Assembly: GCA_950295325.1 (NCBI GenBank)
Contig: OX485804.1
Location: 54,808,001-54,872,000 of the forward strand
DNA from: Polytrichum commune
Lineage: Eukaryota > Streptophyta > Polytrichopsida > Polytrichales > Polytrichaceae
Direction: 5' to 3'
DNA length: 64,000 nucleotides
The first letter of the stretch is position 1; the number at the start of each line of letters is the position of its first letter. Shown here piece by piece: positions 1 to 10,312 of the stretch. A program made the translations under genes and the position numbers. The notes beneath the pieces are model-generated. The model saw only the letters and a program-made list of their open reading frames with translations, did no database searches and was not told the DNA's origin.

Positions 1-235
1 CATCCGCTTCCGCTTCCAAGCCATTGATTGTCATCGCTGAGCCTCCATTGTTGTTTCAGGTCGTACCAATGCAGTGGTTCTAATTATTGGTGGTCCTACA
101 TACCATAAAATTTGAAAGAATAAAATCATGTTATTAAATAAAAATTTCAATAAATCATAATGTAGCATGAATATTTGATGCTTGTGAGGGGTTCGTGTCC
201 CCACTTGAACCAACTGGATCCTTGTTTTTGGGATT

Positions 236-1640
236 CTATGGCCTCCCATGTTCAAACCTAGTCCTCGATACATTGGCTTGAATTGAAGCATTATTACTAC
301 TAGCACGAGGTACTTCATCTACCAATTTTTTTACAGCAAGAAGGTGCTTGCAGATAGACACTCTATCCTCACACATGCAACACTCAGTGCCCAAATTTAC
401 TGCATACAACCGCTCATGTATTGTTTGGCTACGGATGAAGAATTCTATACCAACATCATCGATAACTTCAAGGTTACTTGGTGGATCAACATTTATCCTC
501 TCTATCATGAGGTTAGTTTTTTGCATGCGGATTGTGTATTGTTTATTTCTTGCCATTGTTGAATATTTTCGTGAATCGCTTAGTGCATTCACATGCATGT
601 AATGCTCTATCAATGTACCGCCACCAACCCTAAGGCTTGTTCCAGGTTATCCTACACATTAAGTACAATAAAAAAAACCCAATATTAATATCATTTGATT
701 TGATATTACATATATAAACTATTTATTTTAATTAAATTTATACATACAATAAAAATCAATCAATTACATACCTATGAATGCCCAAATAAGCTGATCCAAA
801 CGCCAATTAACTTTCTTATCGAGCAAGGTATATTTTATAAAATGCCAAAATCCTTCCACTAGATTTGTTGTATTCACAAATCAATACTCGTATAGACGGT
901 TAAATCTTGGCCACATATCACGCCACTTGCAATTTCCCGCCCATACAGTCGCAACATTGTTCAAAACTAGCTTCTCGGTTGCCCAAGTGATTTTGAATTC
1001 AACATATTTCAAATTGAATTGGACCTCGGTGAGGCATTCCAGAAGATCGCACATATCACGATAAAGTTGAGTTCTCTTGTCAACATTGACATGAGACACA
1101 AGATGTTTCATTCACTCCTTTTTAACATGAAACCAATACAATAATAATTTGTATTTTATTTGCTCACCACCAATGACGTTGTTCGCCCAACACCATGGAT
1201 CATCATTGATCACTGTTGTGAAAGCCTTAAGTTTTGTTGCACTTTTGTCAATCACTATCGCATTGGGTCTAATAAGCCCCATATTGGTTGGTCTTGAATG
1301 TATTGTTTATTGCCCAGGCCGAGTTTGGAGTAATTTGGATTGCTAGCTCGCGCATCCAATCGCTTTGTATGACTAGCACAAAAAGACATTTCTCTGGGTC
1401 TTCATTGTTAGGATCGTAAGCTTAGAAATAGATAACTAGGTCGTTTTCCTTCCAACTGTCTAATTGGCTGTGTATGTTGTGTCTACCATAAACCCCCACC
1501 CTTGTGCGTCCTAGTCCGGGTGAAAGCCTATGGCTCACATGCACTTGTATGACTTCTCCTAACCCTTGGAATCAAGCTCCCAATGCTCCATTCAAAGAAA
1601 TATAAAACACACAACTTTTATTTAAATGGCACAAGGTCCA
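236..1640 (-). pseudogene. MULE-type transposase, DDE core and SWIM finger, decayed
   Basis: Minus-strand pieces in order: about 1480-1265 (SQLDSWKENDLVIYF, stop, AYDPNNEDPEKCLFVLVIQ, then SDWMRELAIQITPNSAWAIN and NTFKTNQYG); 1265-1145 (IRPNAIVIDKSATKLKAF, WCWANNVIGGEQIKYKLLLY, WFHVKK); 1111-881 (LYRDMCDLLECLTEVQFN, WAGNCKWRDMWPRFNRLYEY); 880-780 (FVNTTNLVEGFWHFIKYTLL). A C-terminal SWIM zinc finger, CMCEDRVSICKHLL, lies within 613-236. The expected WAID of the first catalytic Asp reads WAIN. Sequence after TNQYG, some tens of residues including the start of the strand leading to the second Asp, is missing, and there are several stops and frameshifts. The order matches Mutator-like transposases, so this is a dead copy. 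A small non-coding stretch (614-780) is the likely intron. Confidence 0.75.
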
Positions 1641-3175
1641 AGTATTGAGAAATACTCTATGTCCTTGTAGCCGTTGTCACACAGGCACAATGCTACTTAA
1701 ATGCCCACACGCCACACCAATTAAACATTTCCTACTGATCTACCATCCACTCCCTAGGAGATTCTAACCTAATTATCCCACCCTAGTCACATCATCAATT
1801 TATGTTTCACCACATCATTGGCTAATACTTCTACATGCCCAGAAGTTGCTCATCAATGCCTAGCCCAGGGTCACCGAAGTCCATGCACTAATTCTTCCTG
1901 CCTCACCCCCTGGGCACAAAGTATTGCTCCGTCAATGCTGCAACATGCACATGTAGTCTCAGGCTCTTGGTCACATTTGGCGTTGCTGGAGCTGGGTACT
2001 AGAATTGTTGCGGTGTTGTGGAATGCTCCACACAAACTTCCTTCCCAGCAGTTATCCCGGCTCACCCAGTCTCCCGACAAAAGCCCCTGAGCTTCGTCTC
2101 CAGAACCACACCTGCACAAATTCTTATAGCTCCTAGGTGATTGACGTCGAGTTTTCCCATAATTCCTCTGCGGTAGACCAAGGAATATTGAAACCCTTCC
2201 CGAATATCCTCCTCTGTTTATCTCGGACCTCACCTTTTTTCTGCAGCCATCGCGTTGCTCACATCCAGCCCTTTCCTTCGGCAGTGAAAATTTCGATGAC
2301 ATTCCCAGCTGAGCCTTCGCAGTGGTGATGAGCTGCCCACACCCACTCAATCTCTCTTCTTCCCTACAAGTGTTTGATTTCCGCAACCTTCTCTACAGGG
2401 AGCTTGACATTGCGATGGTGATTCAAAACAACAGCCTCCCTCCTCTCGCAATGGCACAGTCTGCAGCAATTCTCCGAAGTTGCCGCAACGTTGTGCAACC
2501 ACTTGTGTTGGGTTTTCATCCTTGCATCCTTCACCTCCTTTGTATGTGGAGGCTCTCTTATGGAGAAGAGTTTCCGCATCTGAACTCTTCTCCCCTCTAT
2601 CTCATTTTTCCTCGTACAACATCTTCTGAGATTCGACCTCCCACCTTCGGCCTACCTTGCTGACTGGTTCGCCGAATTCCAAATCACCCTCCTCCCTGCG
2701 CATTCTATCCACATTCCTTTCCTGCCGTGTTGAGCAGCATTCGCCGCCTCCAGAAACCAGGCTCCCCGAGAGAGAGAGCGTCGAAGGGAAAAACCGCACC
2801 CTTCCGAGGCCTCTGGTCTGGTGAGAATCCAGCTCCCTAATCTGAGTTTGAATCTAACCCCCCTTCCCTGAACTAACTAATCACAAGCCTAAAACGAACA
2901 ATAAAACTTGGCCTAAGCCATAACTTCCCGCTAAACAAAACTTGAATCTTAACTCCCCGTAACTCTAAACTTCCCTTACCTATTACTAACCCCCAATTCA
3001 ACACTTCTAACTTAAAGTTCAACCTACTTCCTACCTTAGTCTTCAACTCAACTACAAGTTTAAACACTAAAGTTCCACTATTTTTATCTTTTTGAATATT
3101 TGATATCAATCAAAAGCCTACTGTTGTGATGATTTTACGATTAAGAACACATGTGGGCACAAAATTGGGCTCACA
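1641..3175 (-). mobile_element. Insertion with TGTGAGCCC terminus inside the MULE-like gene
   Basis: On the minus strand TGTGAGCCCAATTTTG starts at 3175, matching the ends of the foldback at 33186-35946, and the transposase reading frame stops there. The inserted DNA is GC-richer than its surroundings from about 1820 to 2830 and then C-rich and pyrimidine-biased to 3110. A 171-codon minus ORF (2386-1871) has no recognisable domain. I could not fix the other end of the insertion or a target-site duplication, so the low-coordinate limit is approximate. It may be a solo LTR or a truncated member of the foldback family. Confidence 0.4.
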
Positions 3176-4700
3176 TGTTGGCCCAATCATCATCTTTCAC
3201 TTGCCCACTTTTTTGCATAGAATACGCCAAATTGGAAAACCTCTTTTGGAGTAGGAAAAAACCTATAAGAAACCCTTTCATAAGGCTCAACTTGCTGCTA
3301 CAAAATTAGTGCCCTACTTCGAGCTGCAAGAACTGTTGAATTCACCTTATTCATGTTATGCAAATTTTCTTGGATATGATGAATGGCCAAAGGGTGAAGA
3401 GGCAAGAAAAATACGTCATCCATTGAACCAGAAAATATGTCCAGAATTTCCTTTGTGAAGATGAATCTGCAATCAATTCCAATATCAAAATGTGCAAAAA
3501 CAGCTACCAAAATCAAAAATAAAAATAAAAATATAGTTATACAAATATGCTATAAGGACATTGAATATAAATGAAGTTAGCAATATTACCTCGGCATCTC
3601 TGTCATTATTTGTTGGATGCACAATCTTGATGTGAACTCACATCTAGCATACCTTGTTGTATTGTATTGTCGAATTTTTGTTGTAGGTGGCATTAGTGAA
3701 GTTGTATTTATTCTTCTTCTTTTTTCATCCCGAAAATAGCCACCCCGGTTACAACGGTATACAGTAACTCTTGCAGGAAAAGGGGTGGCAGTAACGATAT
3801 ACTCATGATTGAATTTTAAATGGATTTGATATTCAAAAAATGAAAATATATAAGACTACAATATATTTGAATGAAATGATAGTACACTAAATCCAAATAC
3901 ATAATGTATCTAGTAATGTATTGAATTGGGACTAAAAGAATATAAATAATATTACCTTGTGCTCCAAAATGAGGTCTTTCAATCTTTCGTCTAATTGATC
4001 GATAGGCACACGGATAACCTTATCATAGTGATATTTTTTTTCGCTTTATTGGGCTTGGACGTTTCTTTGCAGAGCACATAGAACATTCTCTAATGTATTT
4101 GTACGGGATTTCATAGTGGGGAGATCCTACAAGCCACCCTTTCCCATTGATGATATTTTGAGTAGCATTCATTCCATGATGTGGAATTTTACTTGTGTGG
4201 GCTTCAAATACAATACCCTCACACTCTTCAAGAAAAGAAATAACCAGGTGAGAGATGTTAGTATTCTTATGAAAGAGTCTCAGGTGGTCATTATGTTGTG
4301 CTACACGTAAACTATTCTCTAGTTTCCTCCATTTATTTAAAGCCTCTTGGTGGGCAACAACTAATGACAAATTGGATTTGGCAAATGATGGTTCTACATC
4401 CAATACCCCCTCACCAGTGGCTTCGATTTCATGTTGAAGACATGAAATCATGTATGTATATGATCGCTCTGTAAAAAGATGGAAGGTTCGTGAAACAAAT
4501 TGTATAAGGGGTAGATAAGTATCACCCTCTGGACTACTGACATCCCCAAGCTCTTGAACATTGCCTTCAACTACGTCTTCATCAATGAAGACATCGTAAT
4601 CTATGTCAATATCCTCGTTGTCAAGAATAGTTTCCTCAATTACCTCATTCATTTCTACATCTATGTCTTCAACAACATCGCAACCTACCAAACCCTCCAT
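3176..4700 (-). pseudogene. N-terminal half of the MULE-like gene (acidic region, HHCC zinc-binding region)
   Basis: A 225-codon ORF (4700-4023) begins with a very acidic segment (residues 1-60) and ends with a HHCC-like zinc-binding pattern (H-x5-H near GIVFEAHTSKIPHH, then RECSMC about 30 residues on), as in integrase-type H2C2 domains. One frame later the minus strand continues with KVIRVPIDQLDERLKDLILE and a GTAATATT donor-like sequence near 3957. It resumes with FNHEYIVTATPFPARVTVYR and RCNRGGYFRDEKRRR (about 3810-3590), again followed by GTAATATT, then a third piece (3516-3298, FAHFDIGIDCRFIFTKEILD). Reading can be followed to about 3176, where a TGTGAGCCC terminus begins. Position and strand suggest this is the front of the same gene as 236-1640, split by an insertion. 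That the two halves belong together is inference. Confidence 0.5.
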
Positions 4701-4799
4701 TGCAATAAAACAAAGTAATTAGACACCGAACAATGAGAATAAAAAAAAATGTTGGAAGTTTAGAATTTTTGCAAGACCTTCAAGCTCTAGTGGTTATGT

Positions 4800-5314
4800 T
4801 ATCAAAATTATTTTCACATAGCTTTTATGTTTGGGCTTTTATGTTTGGGCTTTTATGTTTGCCTATCCTAAAAGTAAAAGCTACTAAAGTTGACGGTCTA
4901 ATTAGTTTGTGAAGTAATTGTTAAATTCCCTCATAAATTCTTCCTATCCTCCTTATTAGTTCATGGTAGCACTTAGTGGTCCAAGTTCACTTAACTACAC
5001 CAAATATATACATGCCTATCTCCAATATAGCAATAATTAGGACACCTATATTTGAGTGGAGTGTGGTTCTAAGAACGGACATCAAATAGTGAACATTTAG
5101 ACTATATTGAACATAATTGAGGGATCTATTTGACCATTTTACGAGTACGATAATTATTGTTATACATTCCTAATTGCCATAATTACTTTCACATTTAACT
5201 TTTATGTTCCTACTTTTATGTTTGGACTTTTACGTGGGTCTTGATCTAATCCTAAAAGCTACTTAAGTTGACGGTCTAATTATTTTGTAAAGTGATCGTT
5301 AAATATAATACCCC
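4800..5314. repeat. Pair of diverged direct repeats of about 125 bp
   Basis: Copies at about 4800-4927 and 5190-5314 share GCTTTTATGTTTGG-like runs, then CCTAAAAG..AAAGCTAC, AGTTGACGGTCTAATTA and TTGTTAAAT / TCGTTAAAT. No coding frame is preserved. The stretch between them and on to 5640 is AT-rich with nothing else recognised. Confidence 0.6.
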
Positions 5315-5639
5315 TCAAGAACCGGTTTCACGTGGCCTTGGAGCATCATTGTAATTCAATTATTCAATATCATTTAATATGCTTATGTAATTGAATTCCT
5401 TGCATTATTGGAATTTTATTTTCTTGGAGCTATGAGATATTATTCCATAGCATTTATATTGCTTAAATTCGTTGTATATGTTTTAACTCTCATCTTACTT
5501 ATGTTTTTGTATTCCCTCAATAATATGATAAGTTTACGACATCTATCATATTAATGAGAAGACAAGACCACGATAATACAACCATTTAACATATTAATGA
5601 AAAGATGACACCTTAATAATACGACTTTTTTGATGTTTT

Positions 5640-5815
5640 CCAAATTTGTCTCAGCCTTCTGTGTGAAGTGGCCCCGGCCTAGGGCCTACTCTGCTCCGTG
5701 GGCCCTCTGCCCGGCCCAATCTAGACCGTCGATGGTGAGGGGGCGCCTCCATGGCCCAGATTGAATCTGCGCATGGGGCCATGGAGCGCCCATATGAATA
5801 CATGTGAAAGTAGAC
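5640..5815. other. GC-rich island in AT-rich DNA, unassigned
   Basis: About 170 bp rich in GGGCC/GGCCC runs interrupt DNA of very low GC. It includes GTGTGAAGTGGCCC, the same string as the end of the Tourist-like MITEs in this window, so part may be a broken MITE end. No ORF of interest. Confidence 0.35.
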
Positions 5816-5879
5816 AACATTACCTAAAATATTATAAAATATACATACTAAATCAGCACACTAATTCAATTGTCATTTT

Positions 5880-6357
5880 AGAATGACAAACACAAATTCA
5901 AATTGTAAGTCACAAAAATTATAACCTCAGTTGTAGTGAGGGTTTTGTAATATTTTTGACTTCCAAGTCAATTACATTCTTTATTGACAGTTTCACTTTG
6001 ATAATGAAATCCCAGTCAATTGCTTATTACTCAATGAAAGTGAAGTGCACTCAATATGGGATTTGTAGTCAAGTGACCTTCAAGAATGCAAGGGCAATGT
6101 TTTTTTCAAAGTTGGGTTGGGTGAACAGTAATTTTCGGTCGGGTTCAAATATTTCCCGGGATGGCTGCCCCCGCCCGGATCTGACACCCCCCCAAAGTTC
6201 GTAGGGGGGGTGTTTAATGCCTGCCATGATTTTTTCGAAGTCGGACGGGCAAAAGTCTTCAGTCAGGTCTAGATAATATGGATTTCTCTATGGGCGGCTG
6301 CCCCTGCCCGAATCTATCGTCCCAAAAAGTTCATCTGGGCGGTGTTCAACATCCCCC
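5880..6357. mobile_element. Truncated copy of the GGGGGAC foldback element with a duplicated right end
   Basis: Bases 5915-6010 align with 23050-23165, including ATGAAATCCCAGTCAAT. The C/G-rich end of that element occurs twice in tandem, at about 6155-6226 and 6285-6357 (GGCTGCCCCTGCCCGAATCT-like, ending in a C-run). The left inverted end is missing. Confidence 0.55.
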
Positions 6358-6639
6358 ATCATTCCTGACGTTGCAGGAAGTTAGGGGTTAAGTATAGATT
6401 AGGTAGATAATACTCAAATCAATTTTCTCTTTGTACTCAGCTTACTGTTCAAAAGTAAAGGAGATCCAAGTTTACAAATAAATTCCTCAATTACAACTAC
6501 AATGATTCGGTAGATTATGTCGTGAATGGACCATGAGTTGCTCGTGCCGGCTCAGGCGATGGCCATGGAGGGCACCACGATGATGAAGGTAAAGAGGACT
6601 TATGGGTGCCTATTGATAAGGATGACATGAAATAGATCA

Positions 6640-7924
6640 ATGTTGGAAGTATGAACTGGAGTGTCACTGCGGTGGACATATGGTTCAAGCACTGCTTCCA
6701 GAACTAGCAGAGTGCAAAAATATTTCATCCAGAAATTGAGCCCGAGAATCTGCCACACTTGCGGAGGGCCTTGTCCCGTTTATGCTTGTTATTAAAAAGT
6801 TGAATGGGGAATTCGATCCCAGTGCCAGGTAATTTTCTCTACAGTGTTCATGATTTGCTTCTACTGAAATTGTTTTCAGATAATTATTCATATTTTTATG
6901 TGTGCAGTTTTGCGCAGATGTTTGGGGCATGTAGCACGTTAGTTCACAAAGCACAAATCAAGCGCATATGTGATACCGGAGTCGATGAGGTTCCAATTCT
7001 CTTGCAGATGCATCCGTTTTTCGAAAAGGCATGACTTGCACTTGTGAACTCCATAGATTGCTCAATCAAGAGTGCCGCCAAGAAGCATGTGAGATCAAAT
7101 CTTATTCGGTGGACAGATGAGAAGGCTTGCTTGGAGGACGTTGATCTGCAGATTGATCACCCTGCCAATGTCCAAAAACGATTCTGCTACTATTGCCTCT
7201 CCAGTTTCATGATTCGGAGGTACACGGAACTCTATACATTACTTGAAATTGATTTTTCTACTGGATCTGGTGAATTGGGTACTTTTGTCAAGTATTCAAA
7301 CAGGGTTCTAAAAACTACAAGACCTCGTTGACAAAGTACCAGCCAGAGCAATTCAGAGTTGATGTCACTTGTTATGAAGTTGATGTCACATTGGATCCTA
7401 ATGTAGGACGACACATCCTATAAGAGGGGATTGTTGCAGCAATGTAGGTTCTCTATGTTTTCATTGTGCATAATTTGTACATGATTTCTTGTTGATTTGA
7501 TTTTTGTTGGTTGATTTGCTTGATTTGTTGTGTTTGTAAACTTGGTGAGAGTTGTATGCGGGTGTTTGCGAGCTTGGTTCAATAACAACATTGGAGTGAA
7601 GATCTTGACCTCTTGGACACACAACATGATGTCCTTAATTGGTTCCAATGGACGGTTTACCAACAAAAGCCCTCGTTATGCCACTACAGAGCGGATGATA
7701 CAAGCAGGGCAACTCAAGTCGGCATGACCATTTTAGGTCACAGAAATGAAAGCTCATACCAGCACTATGACCAAAGCATTGCTCTACAGAAAATTGCGTC
7801 TACAAACATTGTCGCGGAACCATACAGGGATGAGACGAGGCGCACTTATGGAGTCCCTTTTGAGAAGTTGGATCAAAAAGAGTTGCCCGAGAGCTGCAGG
7901 AGCCAAATAATCCCCATGTTCTAA
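6640..7924 (+). pseudogene. Tyrosine-recombinase-like ORF (Crypton/DUF3504-like), broken
   Basis: Plus-strand pieces in three frames: 6655-6830 (WSVTAVDIWFKHCFQ, then LVPFMLVIKKLNGEFDP), 7044-7331 (VQKRFCYYCLSSFMIRRYTE, LYTLLEIDFSTGSGELGTFV, KYSNRVLKT) and 7613-7924 (VGMTILGHRNESSYQHYDQS). The layout resembles ZMYM/KIAA1958-type DUF3504 recombinase domains: an N-terminal K-x-D/N-G-E segment, a mid-domain segment ending in a lysine-tolerant KYSNR-x-KT stretch, and a C-terminal GHR..SxxxY box with the expected His-Arg and a downstream Tyr. Several frameshifts and stops, and an apparent non-coding gap at 7420-7590, mean it cannot be active. The family assignment rests on motif resemblance only; I have no alignment. 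Confidence 0.4.
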
Positions 7925-8480
7925 ATGCAAATGTCACGGAAGTTGATGACACTGATGCATGTGTTTGTAATGGGTCGTCTAGTGTGTTTGCGATGGGCCT
8001 CTAATGTGGTTGCTGCTACTAGCAGTGAGATTGTTGCTAATGGCAGTGAGGACACTACTGAAGTGCTACTACATGCTTCTATTGGCGAGCCAATTGTTGA
8101 TTATGTTGTTATGAGTGGTTTCACGATGGCACTTGTGGTTGATGCCGTTATGAGTGAGCCGATTGCGGCAGGTATAGTTGATGCCTTGACTGAGCAGTGC
8201 ACAGCAATGCTGGTTGTATCAAGCATTTTATGTGAAGGTGAAGGGGCCATGGTTGTAATAAGACTACTAATTACACTGTCCAGGATGATAATGCAGATGG
8301 GCCGAACTTTGACGAACTAGTAATGGCCAGAAGGTGGTAAGCACATGTGGTGTTTCACAAACTGCCAACTCGCGAAGAACATTGTCGGCACATCAATCAC
8401 AAACTGCAATAACTGCATATTCAACTTCACAGTTGACGCGCAAATGCTTAAGGAAATTGTACGAGGTTAAAAGTAGATTA
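7925..8480 (+). other. 131-codon ORF of biased composition plus non-coding sequence
   Basis: The ORF 7925-8320 directly follows the recombinase-like remnant. Its product is Val/Met/Ala-rich and repeats a V-V-x-x-x-M-S pattern, and I recognise no domain. It may be the decayed tail of the same gene. Nothing seen from 8321 to 8480. Confidence 0.25.
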
Positions 8481-10312
8481 TGCAGTACTTGGAAAGATTA
8501 GCTTCAAGTATATTTGTATAAAATGCATCTACAGGATCAGAGCCTCTTGTATATCTATAAAAATGAAATGCTCTCAAAGGACAACTGTAGGAATAGAATT
8601 TGAAATTTCAGTAGCACCATTCTCCTCAAAATCGGTCTCAAATCATTGTTTCTAAGAGAGATGAACTCCATCTAGAGGTGTCCTTGAGCATCCAAACGTA
8701 CGGATATGATATCGGCCTTCATATGAGCTAGCCAAAACAAACATCAACCGTTCGCACGGTAATGTGAATGAGAAATTAGTACATATATGAAGGTGTAATA
8801 GACGGGGTAGATGATTGAAAACAAACTTTAACCCTATGGACATCATCAAATTGGTGATTTTATGAGATTCAATTGGGATGGAACTTTTTGAATAAGATTT
8901 CCAACTAAACTGTGAACATCAAGTCTCGAAATCTTTATGTTTGCAACAAAACATTAGAGGCAAATAATCCGAGAAGGCGGGAAAACGTGGGAAAAGGAGA
9001 AAAAAACATAAAAACTTTCTGCAATATAATATCACCCCGGAAAAGCCCATAATATCAAGCCTCAGCCGATTGCGTAAGCTCACACTGCGGGGCCTTCCTT
9101 CATCCTTGAAAGTGGATATCTTCCTTCTCACTTCCTTGCAACCATGGCTGTAACAATTACAGCTGCACAAACCCTTAAAGACAGCGACAATTGCAGCTAC
9201 GAGTCTCCGGTGGCCACAACCAGTAACAAAGTATAGCCTGCAAGAATAGGAGCTTTTCCGAAGAGGATATGGAACCAACAAACTTCCTGGTCAGTTTTTC
9301 AGACGAGTTAGGATTTTGGCTGGAAGGCTAACGGTGGAGTGTGTTCTCAGATCAGCATTGTAAAAATCTTTCACTCCAATCCTGGATATCTTCAGAATGC
9401 GAAGAACTAGTTGGAAAGGGGTTTGTTCGACCTTTACAAATCACAAGAAGCCCAATTTGCAAAATCAGCCAGCATCCAATTAACCAACCGTTGATAATGC
9501 TTAGTGATGGTGATAATTAGTTCAGGTTAGCACATCAAAGTCCGATACGAATCCAACATCTTGTAGCCAGGCTACTTCTACATAGCGATTTTCGTCTCCC
9601 TCAGACAAATTGACAAACTAGGGCATCAAAAAATACCATCACGTCGGGGTGTCATAATCATTTTACAGATCCTTCAGATGAGATTCTAATTGCGTTCCGA
9701 AACGCTCGGTACGGATGTTTGAGGATTCGGTGAACCAGATTGAAGCACCAATTCAATCCACTTGTTTACTTTAAATCCTTACAGCTTCTAGATTTAAGAG
9801 CACAAAAGGGCATAAATATTATTTAGGGACAGCACAAGAAGCTCAAGGGAGTCCAAAAACACTGTAGATTGAAACAGAGAATCAGCTCTAAGGTCGAAGC
9901 CATCCTGAGCTGCATTTATTGGAGAACGCATCCCATGAGTCCAGGCATCACTTCCTTCAACACTAGCTCAACCTCGCATGTCACACTTACCTTTTTCTGT
10001 TTCTGGGAGAAAACCAAAACCTACTCCTCAGACTTCCACCTCTTCTAATGCCGGCCTGAAAGAGACTCAAATGTATTCTACAAGGGAGTCTTAAGGATGA
10101 ACTCCACTCTTCCTCCGCATATATCCCTCCTCAGCATATCAAAGACTCTACAGTACAGAAATATTTGATGGATGAAGACTCATTATCACCTCATCGATCA
10201 GATAACATAACTTCTGGGCACACCTTTTGGAGCCCATTGCTGTTCCTACGTCCTTAAATAGATTTTCAATCTTACAAAATGGGGTTCGGCCTTGCCTATA
10301 TAGGAAATACAT
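8481..10312. other. Intergenic region downstream of FAD6
   Basis: No gene, repeat pair or RNA recognised. The part next to 10313 must contain the FAD6 3'UTR on the minus strand, but I did not find a convincing poly(A) signal close to the stop. ORFs on either strand are short and featureless. Confidence 0.4.

Noticed and set aside
1871-2386. 171-codon minus ORF
   Set aside because: GC-rich open frame inside an apparent insertion; Cys- and Ser-rich with no domain. Kept only as part of the insertion.
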